Shown: in pieces, positions 15,467 through 22,779 of the stretch
How positions within the stretch are numbered: position 1 is the first letter of the stretch
Layout: every line of letters begins with the position of its first letter
NCBI GenBank assembly: GCA_934256595.1
Contig: CAKQOW010000014.1
Location: 1 to 44,500 of the forward strand
Origin: an uncultured Clostridia bacterium
GTDB taxonomy: Bacteria; Bacillota; Clostridia; Peptostreptococcales; Anaerovoracaceae
Direction of reading: 5' to 3'
DNA: 44,500 nt
The notes under the pieces: generated by a model
Database searches by the model: none
What the model saw: the letters and a program-made list of their open reading frames with translations, nothing else
What the model was told of the DNA's origin: nothing
Translations under genes and position numbers: made by a program

Positions 15467-16384
15467 ATGAGCAAAGTGGTTACAGGGATAGACAGAAGCG
15501 GTTCGTTCAGAGTCTATGTGACAATTACAACAGACACTGTGGCAAAGGCCGCTGAAATCCATAAGACAACACCTCTCGCAACAGCGGGACTTGGCAGAGT
15601 TCTTACAGGAGCGGGACTTATGGGTATTATGCTTAAAAACAAAGGGGATAAGCTTACAGTGCAGTTTAAGGGCGATGGTCCTGCCGGACAGATACTTGCA
15701 ACGGCAGATGCCTCAGGCAACGTCAAGGGATATATTGCAAACCCTGATGTGGACCTGCCTCTTACAGAAAGAGGCAAGCTCGATGTGGGCGGCAGCCTTG
15801 GTATAGGACAGCTTACAGTTATCAAGGATCTGGGACTAAAAGAACCGTATATGGGTCAGATAGACCTTGTTTCAGGGGAAATCGCAGACGACCTTACAGC
15901 CTACTACTATATATCGGAGCAGCAGAACACTTCTATTGCTCTGGGAGTTAAGATAGATGTTGACTACAGCGTCAAAGCTGCGGGAGGTCTGTTCATACAG
16001 ATGCTGCCCGATGCGCAGGAGGGCGCAATAGATGCGCTGGAGGCTATGATAGCCGATATGAAGCCGCTCACCTCTATAATAGAGGATGTGCAGGCGGCAG
16101 GCGCAGGCAAATCAGAAGCAGGACTTGCAGAGGCTCTGATGGACGAGATATTTAAAGACATGCCGGAGGACTACAGAGTTTCAAAGCTGGCAGAGGCGGA
16201 GATAAACTGGAACTGCGACTGCAGCGTCGAAAGACTGGAAAAGGCTCTGATGACAATAGGAGTCAAAGATCTCAAAGAAATAATTGAAGAGGACGGACAG
16301 GCAGAGCTTACCTGTCAGTTCTGCACCAAAAAATATCATTTTGACAAGGCTCATCTTGAAGCCATACTGGAGGCAATAAGCTGA
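15467..16384 (+). CDS. hslO: Hsp33 redox-regulated chaperone
   Basis: The 305-residue protein matches Hsp33. The N-terminal chaperone domain starts VTGIDRSGSFRVYVTITTDTVAKAAEIHKTTPLATAGLGRVLTGAGLM, and the C-terminal redox switch has the four zinc cysteines as CDC (in WNCDCSVERLE) and CQFC (in LTCQFCTKKYHF). Oxidation releases zinc and turns on holdase activity against unfolding proteins in the cytosol. The start follows GGAGGG at 15455-15460. Its stop codon shares a base with the DUF1934 start. Divergence from htrA places two protein-quality genes back to back, although they have separate promoters. Confidence 0.96.
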   Translation: MSKVVTGIDRSGSFRVYVTITTDTVAKAAEIHKTTPLATAGLGRVLTGAGLMGIMLKNKGDKLTVQFKGDGPAGQILATADASGNVKGYIANPDVDLPLTERGKLDVGGSLGIGQLTVIKDLGLKEPYMGQIDLVSGEIADDLTAYYYISEQQNTSIALGVKIDVDYSVKAAGGLFIQMLPDAQEGAIDALEAMIADMKPLTSIIEDVQAAGAGKSEAGLAEALMDEIFKDMPEDYRVSKLAEAEINWNCDCSVERLEKALMTIGVKDLKEIIEEDGQAELTCQFCTKKYHFDKAHLEAILEAIS

Positions 16385-16806
16385 TGAAAGATATAATGCT
16401 CAAAATAGTAGGTACGCAGAATATAGATAATGATTCGGACACTATAGAGTTTATGACAGAAGGCAGGATTTATCAGAAAGGCGATGCTACATATATAGTA
16501 TACGAAGAAAGTAAATTTTCAGGACTTGAGGGCTGCAAAACTACAGTCAAAGTCAGCGGTGACAAGGTGAAGATGTTCAGGTTCAGCGACGGCTTCCCTG
16601 TGGACACCCAGATAGAATTCGAAAAGGGCAAACGCTTTGAGGGCTATTATCAGACACCTTTTGGTCCTGTTGAAATGGAGGTTACAACCAACAGCCTCAC
16701 AAACAACCTTTCCTTTGAAAAAGGCGGCAGACTCAATATAGACTACAACATAGCCCTTGTAGGTCTGTCGGAGGGGAGAAGTGTTCTTGACATAGAGATT
16801 ATGTAA
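16384..16806 (+). CDS. DUF1934 (YwiB-like) beta-barrel protein
   Basis: The 140-residue protein shows the DUF1934 pattern: an opening MLKIVGTQ strand, TIEFMTEGRIYQKGDATYIVYEESKFSGLEGCKTTVKV, the FEGYYQTPFGPVEMEVTTNSL turn and a final LNIDYNIALVGLSEGRSVLDIEI strand. Members are small lipocalin-like barrels in Firmicutes, with no established biochemical role. The ATG overlaps the hslO stop (TGATG), so translation is coupled. No signal peptide is present. DUF1934 members occur next to many different genes, so the link with Hsp33 may be chance. Confidence 0.85.
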   Translation: MKDIMLKIVGTQNIDNDSDTIEFMTEGRIYQKGDATYIVYEESKFSGLEGCKTTVKVSGDKVKMFRFSDGFPVDTQIEFEKGKRFEGYYQTPFGPVEMEVTTNSLTNNLSFEKGGRLNIDYNIALVGLSEGRSVLDIEIM

Positions 16807-16826
16807 TATACTCAGGAGGTGAAACT

Positions 16827-16919
16827 ATGAGCAACAAAACAACAAAGGTTATAGCGATAATACTGGCGGCCGCACTTGTAATAACTACAGCGGCGTGCTT
16901 TGGTTCGGCACTGTTTTAA
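16827..16919 (+). CDS. 30-residue hydrophobic peptide
   Basis: A strong ribosome site, AGGAGG at 16814-16819, lies seven bases before ATG 16827, and the frame ends at TAA 16917-16919. The peptide has six polar residues (SNKTTK) then an uninterrupted hydrophobic stretch from residue 8 on (VIAIILAAALVITTAACF). It would span the membrane once. TAAC near the end is lipobox-like but sits too close to the C-terminus to leave a mature protein. It lies between the DUF1934 and DUF1846 genes in one transcription unit. The function is unknown. Confidence 0.6.
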   Translation: MSNKTTKVIAIILAAALVITTAACFGSALF

Positions 16920-16953
16920 TTAGCATACGGAGAAAAAAGAAAGGCGGGCAATT

Positions 16954-18477
16954 ATGGACAATTTACAGAAAATCGGATTTAGTGCGGAGAAATATCTTGA
17001 GGAACAGACGGCGCATATCAGAAAACGTATCAACGAAGGCAATGCGGAAAGACTGTACCTTGAGTTTGGAGGCAAGCTTGTACACGACAAGCATGCAATG
17101 AGAGTACTGCCCGGCTTTGATGAAAATGCCAAAATCAAGCTCCTGCAGAGAATGAGCGATCAGGCGGAAATCATAATATGCATTTATGCGGGAGATATAA
17201 CTACAAGCAAGACAAGACAGGACTTCGGAATTACATACGACCTTGAGGTTATGAGGCTTATCGACATATTCAGAAAGCACAACCTCAAAATCAACAGCGT
17301 GGTTGTAACAAGATATGAGGACACACCGTCTGTAAATATGTTTATGAACAAGCTGGAGCGCAGAGGCATCAGAGTTTACAAGCACAGATTTACAAAGGGA
17401 TACCCTACAGATGTAGACGTAATAGTAAGCGATGAGGGCTACGGCGCCAATCCGTATATAGAGGTAACAAAGCCTCTTGTAGTGGTTACAGGTCCGGGAG
17501 GCGGCTCCGGCAAGCTTGCAACCTGTCTTTCACAGCTTTATCACGAAAACAAAATAGGCAGGAAAGTCAGATATGCCAAATTTGAAACTTTCCCTATCTG
17601 GAACCTGCCGCTTAAGCACCCTGTAAACGTGGCATACGAGGCGGCAACGGCAGACCTCAGAGATGTCAATATGATAGACTCTTTCCACCTTGAAGCCTAT
17701 GGCGAGATGGCAGTAAACTACAATCGTGACCTAGAGGTATTCCCTGTAATCAAGCGTATCATTGAGAAGATTACAGGCGAGGAATCGGAATACAAATCAC
17801 CTACTGACATGGGCGTAAACAGAGCAGGCTTTGCAATTACAGACAATGAAGTATGCGAGGAGGCCGCAAAGCAGGAGATAATCAGAAGATATCTGATTGC
17901 TCTTTGCGATTACAAAAAAGGCAAGATAGAAGCAGAGTCACTCGAAAGAGCCAAGCTGCTTATGGATGAGCTTGACCTGAAGATTGAGGACAGAACAGTA
18001 ATACAGCCTGCAAGAGACTATGTTGAAATGAAGCGCAACTGCGACGACAGATATCTCAATGTTGTAGGTATGGCTATACAGCTTAACGACGGCAGAATAA
18101 TCACCGGCAGAAGCTCCAGAAGAATGGTTGCGGCAGGCGCAATGATATTAAACGCCGTTAAGGCTCTGGCAGGCATAGATGATGAGGTGCATCTGATTGC
18201 CCCCGATGTGCTGGAGGGAATACAGAGACTCAAGACAGAGTTTCTTGAACAGGACAGAACCAGCCTTACCTGCGAGGAAATCCTCAATGCCCTTGTGGTT
18301 TCGGGCACAACAAACCCAGTGGCTGCAAAAGCCCTTGAATACCTAAAGGAACTCAAAGGCTGCAGAGCGCACTGTACTGCAATACTTTCGGACAGAGATG
18401 AATACGCCGTAAGATCTCTGGGAATAGATGTTACCTGTGACCCTGACTATGCTACAACAAATCTGTATCTTGGATAG
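16954..18477 (+). CDS. DUF1846 (UPF0371) family protein
   Basis: The 507-residue protein matches the DUF1846/UPF0371 family by length (about 490-505) and by conserved segments: the IGFSAEKYLEEQTAHIRKRI start, LYLEFGGKLVHDKHAMRVLPGFDENAKIKLL, VTRYEDTPSVNMFMNKLERRGI, the glycine-rich loop VVTGPGGGSGKLATCLSQLYHE and the later ASRRM-like RSSRRMVAAGAMILNAVKALAGI. The GPGGGSGK loop suggests nucleotide binding. Biochemical function is not established. It sits after the small peptide gene and eight bases before the AEC transporter gene, which suggests shared transcription. Confidence 0.93.
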   Translation: MDNLQKIGFSAEKYLEEQTAHIRKRINEGNAERLYLEFGGKLVHDKHAMRVLPGFDENAKIKLLQRMSDQAEIIICIYAGDITTSKTRQDFGITYDLEVMRLIDIFRKHNLKINSVVVTRYEDTPSVNMFMNKLERRGIRVYKHRFTKGYPTDVDVIVSDEGYGANPYIEVTKPLVVVTGPGGGSGKLATCLSQLYHENKIGRKVRYAKFETFPIWNLPLKHPVNVAYEAATADLRDVNMIDSFHLEAYGEMAVNYNRDLEVFPVIKRIIEKITGEESEYKSPTDMGVNRAGFAITDNEVCEEAAKQEIIRRYLIALCDYKKGKIEAESLERAKLLMDELDLKIEDRTVIQPARDYVEMKRNCDDRYLNVVGMAIQLNDGRIITGRSSRRMVAAGAMILNAVKALAGIDDEVHLIAPDVLEGIQRLKTEFLEQDRTSLTCEEILNALVVSGTTNPVAAKALEYLKELKGCRAHCTAILSDRDEYAVRSLGIDVTCDPDYATTNLYLG

Positions 18478-18485
18478 GAGGCATT

Positions 18486-19430
18486 ATGTACGGACAGTTT
18501 TTTGTTCTGTTTGCTATAGTATTTACAGGATATTTCTTTAGAAAATTCAATATCATAGATGATGCAATGAACCACGGACTCAATAAATTCATCGTGTACT
18601 TTGCATATCCGTGTATGATAGTTCATAATATAGGGACGCTTGAAATAGGCGGCGGACTGCTTCGCTCCTTCCTTATAACCTTTGGTATAAGCTGCGGTAT
18701 GTTTGCGGTATACAGCATATATTCCTATCTGTACTGCAAAGCGAGGAAGTTCCCGTCAAACAGCAATGTTGCCGAAATGGCAATGTCAAGCCCCAACAAC
18801 GGCTTTATGGGTTTCCCTGTAGCTCTCATATTCTTTGGAGAGCAGGGGCTGCTGCTTATGCTGGCTCACAATGCGGCAATGAACTTCTATTTCTTCTCCT
18901 ATGGGCTTTTCCTGCTGAGAAGAAATACCGAGGACAGACCGAAAACCACGGTTTTCGGAGTCCTGCGGGGAATTTTTATGGTACTCATAAACCCAAACAT
19001 ACTGGCCCTGTTTATAGGGTTTGCCATAGCGATGCTTGGGATAGACTTTGAGGGGACCGCCGTAGACACATACCTTACCAGCATAGGCAATGTGGCAACG
19101 CCTATGGCTATGATATTCATAGGCTCATCTCTTACAGGCAGCAGCCTTAAAGATATTATCAAAGACAGACTGGTGGTCGAAACCTCTCTGAACAAGCTGG
19201 TGCTTATACCGGTGCTCACATATGTTATAACGGTATTCCTGCCAATAAGCGGCCTTATGAAATCAATCATAGTGCTGGGAAGCTGTTTCCCTGTGGCCGC
19301 AACGGTATCAATGCTGGCAGAGCAGGAAAATCAGGATCAGGAGCTTTCAAGCAGAGCGCTGTTTCTTAGCACTGTCGTATCTATGGCAAGCATACCGGCC
19401 TCAATATCACTGATAAATATTCTCATTTAA
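18486..19430 (+). CDS. AEC (auxin efflux carrier) family transporter
   Basis: The 314-residue protein has about ten membrane helices in the two five-helix halves typical of the AEC family, with the polar segment NVAEMAMSSPNNGFMGFPVALIFFG in the first half and a matching GSCFPVAATVSMLAEQENQDQELSSRALFLSTVVSM in the second. Members move organic acids such as malate, or other anions. The ribosome site GGAGG overlaps the DUF1846 stop, so it is the last gene of the hslO-DUF1846 unit; the terminator stem begins within its stop codon. Substrate is unknown. Confidence 0.9.
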   Translation: MYGQFFVLFAIVFTGYFFRKFNIIDDAMNHGLNKFIVYFAYPCMIVHNIGTLEIGGGLLRSFLITFGISCGMFAVYSIYSYLYCKARKFPSNSNVAEMAMSSPNNGFMGFPVALIFFGEQGLLLMLAHNAAMNFYFFSYGLFLLRRNTEDRPKTTVFGVLRGIFMVLINPNILALFIGFAIAMLGIDFEGTAVDTYLTSIGNVATPMAMIFIGSSLTGSSLKDIIKDRLVVETSLNKLVLIPVLTYVITVFLPISGLMKSIIVLGSCFPVAATVSMLAEQENQDQELSSRALFLSTVVSMASIPASISLINILI

Positions 19431-19454
19431 CCACAGCTCAGACTGTGGTTTTTT
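19429..19454 (+). terminator. Terminator after the AEC gene
   Basis: AACCACAG (19429-19436) pairs with CTGTGGTT (19443-19450), followed by more Ts. The left arm overlaps the stop codon. On the minus strand the T run is missing, so it only weakly ends the XRE unit. Confidence 0.85.
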
Positions 19455-19463
19455 ATTCCTTTT

Positions 19464-19859
19464 TTATTTCTTTGGATTGTAGTCAAGCTCTTTCAGAAAC
19501 TCGTTTTCTTCCTCGCGAAGTATGTATGCCCGCTCCAGCAGCTTGCCCTTGCTGTAGTCCGAAAGTGACGAGAAGGTTCGCAGCAGCTCGTGCTCTATCT
19601 GAGCCATTGAGTTATATAGAAGTACGTTGTTCATAAGTGACTTGTTGTCCGCATTGAGCAGAGTATCCAGCTTAATGCCGAAAAAGTTAGCCATTTCGAT
19701 AAGGGTTGCCATATCCGGCACTCTTGAGCCTGATTCGTACTGAGCATATGAGGTTCGGCTCAGATTAAACTGTTTTGCCATTTCAAGCTGGCTCAGCGAC
19801 TTGTGAAGCCTCAGTGACTTTATATTTTGTGCAAATTGTAACTGTGTGTTGATATCCAT
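19464..19859 (-). CDS. XRE-family transcriptional regulator (second of a tandem pair)
   Basis: The 131-residue protein has an N-terminal Cro/C1-type helix-turn-helix at about 8-62 (FAQNIKSLRLHKSLSQLEMAKQFNLSRTSYAQYESGSRVPDM) and a helical C-terminus ending LSDYSKGKLLERAYILREEENEFLKEL. It is a clear paralog of the gene just upstream (19882-20256): the YESGSRVP and S-(x)n-FSKG/YSKG segments align. The ribosome site AAGGAG lies eight bases before the ATG. Both genes are transcribed from the promoter at 20284. Paralogous repressors in tandem often bind related operators. Confidence 0.9.
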   Translation of the reverse strand: MDINTQLQFAQNIKSLRLHKSLSQLEMAKQFNLSRTSYAQYESGSRVPDMATLIEMANFFGIKLDTLLNADNKSLMNNVLLYNSMAQIEHELLRTFSSLSDYSKGKLLERAYILREEENEFLKELDYNPKK

Positions 19860-19881
19860 TTTGTTTAACTCCTTGACTTGA

Positions 19882-20256
19882 TTAGAATTTCTTTCCGGCT
19901 TCCTTCAGATAAAGTGAGGTTGCAAACTCTATAAGGCGGCCCTTTGAAAACGGTGACAGCCTGCGGAAACTGTGCAGGAATGCCCTCTCCTGACCCTCAA
20001 GAGAGTCGAAAAACTCCTTTTCGGCGATAAGCTCTTTGGTTTCCTTTTGAAGCATATCCGAAAGGTCAACCTGAAAAAATGCTGCGATAGAAGCGGTTGC
20101 AGCAAAGGACGGGACTCTGCTTCCGTTTTCATAGGCTGCATAGGTTTCCCTGTGTATGCCAAGCTCGGCGGCAGCCTGCGTTTTTGTAAGCTTTTTGTAT
20201 TCTCTCAGCGCCTGAAGGTTATCTGCAAATTGCTTTTGGTAATTATTATCGCTCAT
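19882..20256 (-). CDS. XRE-family transcriptional regulator (first of a tandem pair)
   Basis: The 124-residue protein has a Cro/C1-type helix-turn-helix (FADNLQALREYKKLTKTQAAAELGIHRETYAAYENGSRVPSF, about 9-52) and a C-terminal helical part, LHSFRRLSPFSKGRLIEFATSLY. I placed the start at ATG 20256, preceded by GGAGG at 20263-20267. The 20-residue upstream extension (from 20316) reads through the promoter and is rejected. The upstream region carries a 55-bp block that recurs before the CPBP gene at 32.2 kb, so this protein or its paralog may control both. Confidence 0.88.
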   Translation of the reverse strand: MSDNNYQKQFADNLQALREYKKLTKTQAAAELGIHRETYAAYENGSRVPSFAATASIAAFFQVDLSDMLQKETKELIAEKEFFDSLEGQERAFLHSFRRLSPFSKGRLIEFATSLYLKEAGKKF

Positions 20257-20283
20257 ATAATGCCTCCATATTAAACGTTCTAA

Positions 20284-20338
20284 TATATAGTGCAAAAATG
20301 AGGAAAAATGTTGCAAAAAACCGAAAAGTTTTTAAAAT
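20284..20338 (-). promoter_or_regulatory. Promoter block of the tandem XRE genes, shared with the CPBP gene
   Basis: Read on the minus strand, the block contains TTTTAAAAACTT, TGCAACATTTTT and TTTTTGCACTATATA in that order. The same elements occur in the same order and with nearly the same spacing at 32241-32294. TATATA (20284-20289) would be the -10. TTTTTGCA occurs twice, 21 bp apart, which would suit a dimeric XRE protein. Confidence 0.65.
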
Positions 20339-20445
20339 ATTCTCCTTATAGTTATAGTGAGCATACCTTATGGTTGGTTTAAGCTGACGCCTGCAGACTG
20401 TAAACTTAAATCATATAGAACTTACAGTGTGAAGGAGAGGAACTG

Positions 20446-20820
20446 ATGGAAAAACTTATAGATAACAAAGACGTAGGCAGAAGAATAAGAATTAAAAGAG
20501 ACAATATGGATATGACCAGAGACAAGCTGGCAGAAGCCATAGACGTAACGCCTAAGTTTATACAGGATATTGAATATGGCAACAAGGGTATGTCAATAGA
20601 AACTCTGGCGAGACTTTCAGAGGTTCTCGGACTGACGACGGACTATATTCTCAAAGGTATCGTGGATGAAGAGGGACAGGATATAGAAAGACAGGCAGTA
20701 AAGAATGATATATTAGGTTCACTCAAGGTTTATGATAATGACCAGCTGAAAATAATGGATCAGGTATGCAGATTATTGGTAGAAGGAACGCCGCTTGGAA
20801 ATTATGATGAAGAAGAATAA
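20446..20820 (+). CDS. XRE-family regulator preceding a sigma factor gene
   Basis: The 124-residue protein has a helix-turn-helix at about 8-65 (VGRRIRIKRDNMDMTRDKLAEAIDVTPKFIQDIEYGNKGMSIETLARLSEVLGLTTDYIL), of the SinR/Cro type common in Clostridia. The acidic C-terminus (DNDQLKIMDQVCRLLVEG) is a short oligomerisation tail. AAGGAGAGG ends about six bases before ATG 20446. The gene is divergent from the two other XRE genes and overlaps the sigma factor gene by 26 bases, which couples their translation. It probably tunes its own operon. Confidence 0.9.
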   Translation: MEKLIDNKDVGRRIRIKRDNMDMTRDKLAEAIDVTPKFIQDIEYGNKGMSIETLARLSEVLGLTTDYILKGIVDEEGQDIERQAVKNDILGSLKVYDNDQLKIMDQVCRLLVEGTPLGNYDEEE

Positions 20821-21352
20821 GCTCAGCAGAGAGGACTTGTGTGAGATACTTGCAGGCAGCGATGGATATTTAAAGAGAATACTTGCAGTTATAGGCGCAA
20901 GACCTGATGAACAGGAAGAAATCGCACATCAGGCAATACTTGAGGCATACGAAAAACTGCACAAGCTGCGTGAGCCGGAGAAACTTATGTCATGGCTTAC
21001 CACCGTAGCCAAAAGAATGTACGCAAAAGAAAGCGCCAGAAACAAAATGTTTATTCATGAGCGCGACGGCGAATACGGAATAGATATTATTGAAAACATA
21101 GCCTCCGATGAGGACATACTTGATGAAATCGTAAGAAACGAAAGCCGCGAATATATTACAAGACTTGTATTGAAGCTGGACAATAAGGACAGCAGTATAA
21201 TTCTTTTGAGATACAAGGACGGTATGAGTCTTAAAGATATAGCGCTTGCTCTTGATATGAATTACAGTACGGTGAGAAGTATGCATACCAGAGCGCTTGC
21301 GAAGCTCAAGGAAATTATAGACAGTGAGAAAGGAGGCAGGGACAATGGATAG
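20795..21352 (+). CDS. Sigma-70 family (ECF-like) RNA polymerase sigma factor
   Basis: The protein is about 185 residues. Region 2 is ARPDEQEEIAHQAILEAYEKLHKLREPEKLMSWLTTVAKRMYAKESARN (about 30-78). Region 4 is LVLKLDNKDSSIILLRYKDGMSLKDIALALDMNYSTVRSMHTRALAKLKEII (about 122-175). There is no region 1.1 or 3, as in ECF factors. The start is uncertain: TTG 20795 has AAGGA at a good distance, whereas ATG 20804 or 20807 would rely on coupling to the upstream gene. The following membrane gene overlaps by eight bases and is the probable anti-sigma. Promoter specificity is unknown. Confidence 0.88.
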   Translation: MEIMMKKNKLSREDLCEILAGSDGYLKRILAVIGARPDEQEEIAHQAILEAYEKLHKLREPEKLMSWLTTVAKRMYAKESARNKMFIHERDGEYGIDIIENIASDEDILDEIVRNESREYITRLVLKLDNKDSSIILLRYKDGMSLKDIALALDMNYSTVRSMHTRALAKLKEIIDSEKGGRDNG

Positions 21353-22043
21353 CAGAGATAAATTTGCACAGATGCTCAGAGAGGGATATGAAGCTCTTGA
21401 TCCCGAAAAAGAACAGCGTGAATACATAAGGGAACTCCTGCGCCAAAAGGAACAGCAGAGAAAAAGACGCATTAAGACAATTACAGCCGTTGCCGCAGCC
21501 TTTCTGATTGTAGTAGGCGCTGTGCTGGCAGTAGGCGGCTGCTTTGGGGCTGTTGAGGCAGATAAAAATGACAGGACCAAGGTTGAGGAGCAGGATGGAA
21601 GTGTTGTAATCAGTGATGAGAATGCAGATGGGCAGGAGGTTGGAAGTGAGAGTGTCATTGAAACTGACTGGAATAAGGTAGATAAATTAAAAGAAAAATA
21701 TCCTGAAATGATAACGTTTACAGATATACCTGAAGGTATGGAGTTTGTGAGTGTGGAAGTTATCAATCAAAATGATGGGACAATTAGAGTGTCATATGTA
21801 TTTGATGAAAAGCATAAGGATATATATGTTTGCCAAAAATACAATATAAAAGAACAGCAGCAGACACAAATAATAGAGAATGAAGAGAACTATTCAGTAT
21901 ATAAACAATACAGAGTGAAGTCTGAGGAAAACAAAGGAGTTATGATTAGTACTGTAATTAGTGGCTATGGACTTATTGATATAATGGGAGAGATTAGCGA
22001 GGAAGAAATTTTTAATATATTAGACAAAATAAAAGCTTCTTAA
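21345..22043 (+). CDS. Membrane protein, probable anti-sigma factor with DUF4367-like outside domain
   Basis: The 232-residue protein has a charged cytosolic N-terminus (1-44), one membrane helix (about 47-65, ITAVAAAFLIVVGAVLAVGG), an acidic linker and an extracytoplasmic domain. That domain begins LKEKYPEMITFTDIPEGMEFVSVEVINQNDGTIRVSYVF, a pattern like DUF4367. ATG 21345 follows AGGAGG at 21331-21336; the upstream GTG at 21324 is rejected. Overlap with the sigma gene and this topology fit an anti-sigma role. No zinc-binding HxxxCxxC motif is present, so it would be a non-ZAS type. The last third is more AT-rich than its neighbours. The role is inferred. Confidence 0.7.
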   Translation: MDSRDKFAQMLREGYEALDPEKEQREYIRELLRQKEQQRKRRIKTITAVAAAFLIVVGAVLAVGGCFGAVEADKNDRTKVEEQDGSVVISDENADGQEVGSESVIETDWNKVDKLKEKYPEMITFTDIPEGMEFVSVEVINQNDGTIRVSYVFDEKHKDIYVCQKYNIKEQQQTQIIENEENYSVYKQYRVKSEENKGVMISTVISGYGLIDIMGEISEEEIFNILDKIKAS

Positions 22044-22053
22044 TTAGAAGCTT
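22031..22053 (-). terminator. Terminator of the secreted-protein gene, holding both convergent stop codons
   Basis: AAGCTTCT (22033-22040) pairs with AGAAGCTT (22046-22053). The loop (22041-22045) contains parts of the plus-strand TAA and the minus-strand TAA. On the minus strand the stem is followed by TTTTATTTTG, so it ends the minus-strand gene. Confidence 0.75.
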
Positions 22054-22496
22054 GATGAACGGTAGTTATTTGTATATGTAGTAGTTCCAATCTTGTGGGT
22101 AATAGTTACAGCGCCTCTGTAGATTTTGCTGGCGGAAACACTTTTAAAAGTACCGCCTGCACCAATAGTTACAGTGTCATATTCCGTATTTGTAAAGGCA
22201 GTAGGAGAACAAGAAGTGACATTGTACCAGTTAGATCCTGATTTGTACTGGAGAAAAGTACGCATAGTAGCATAAGTTGCTTTTGGATAAACAGTCGCAG
22301 CACCAGAGACTTCCGCTTTAGTGCTTGACGGTCTGTCTGTTCCTATTGTGCATGATACAACACTCATAGGCTGCACTGACGGGCTGCTTTTGCCTACCAT
22401 ACCTACAGTACCTCTTGCTGCCGCATATGCGCCTAATAACATCAGCATTGCCAGAGCAAGGCATACCAGCTTCATATTTTTTGCATTAGTTTTCAT
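22044..22496 (-). CDS. Small secreted protein of unknown function
   Basis: The 150-residue protein has a Sec signal peptide (MKTNAKNMKLVCLALAMLMLLGAYAAARG; cleavage probably after about residue 26-28). The mature part of about 120 residues is rich in Ser, Thr, Tyr and Ala with few charged residues, and predicted to be mostly beta strand (ATMRTFLQYKSGSNWYNVTS, TVTIGAGGTFKSVSASKIYRGAVTITHKI). Two cysteines could pair. Similar short proteins occur next to sigma/anti-sigma pairs in Clostridia, but I do not recognise a named family. It converges on the anti-sigma-like gene, with adjacent stop codons. It has its own promoter at 22534. Confidence 0.75.
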   Translation of the reverse strand: MKTNAKNMKLVCLALAMLMLLGAYAAARGTVGMVGKSSPSVQPMSVVSCTIGTDRPSSTKAEVSGAATVYPKATYATMRTFLQYKSGSNWYNVTSCSPTAFTNTEYDTVTIGAGGTFKSVSASKIYRGAVTITHKIGTTTYTNNYRSSSF

Positions 22497-22533
22497 TGTT
22501 AAACATCTCCTTTGTTTTAAAAATTCTTCGTAA

Positions 22534-22563
22534 TATATACTCCCTTGTACGAGGGATTTTCAA
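22534..22563 (-). promoter_or_regulatory. Promoter of the secreted-protein gene with a palindrome in its spacer
   Basis: On the minus strand TTGAAA (22558-22563), 18 bases, TATATA (22534-22539). The spacer holds an imperfect 16-bp palindrome, TCCCTTGTACGAGGGA on the plus strand (22541-22556), which may be an operator. Confidence 0.5.
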
Positions 22564-22670
22564 CAAATCGGAGACAGATAGGGCAGGCTGTGCAGATAGT
22601 TCGTCTTTTCTGCGCAGTTTTTTACATACTGTGCAGAAATATTGCAAGTTTTTATTGGTAAAAATATTTC

Positions 22671-22699
22671 TTTACTTTTTGCTGCAGGATAGGTATAAT
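22671..22699 (+). promoter_or_regulatory. Promoter of hbd
   Basis: TTTACT (22671-22676), 17 bases, TATAAT (22694-22699). The leader carries two copies of AATTTTTAACA (22713-22723 and 22730-22740). Confidence 0.7.
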
Positions 22700-22779
22700 T
22701 CTTTTAGAGTTAAATTTTTAACAATGTTTAATTTTTAACATTCTTTATATAAACCAATCGGATTTAGGAGGAGTACAAT

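Noticed and set aside
20990..21766. 258-codon minus-strand frame across the sigma and anti-sigma-like genes
   Set aside because: It opposes two well-supported overlapping genes and has serine/leucine-rich shadow composition.
22713..22740. Possible Rex redox-sensor site before hbd
   Set aside because: TTAACAATGTTTAA is symmetric in the opposite sense to the Rex consensus TTGTTAANNNNTTAACAA, so it does not fit.
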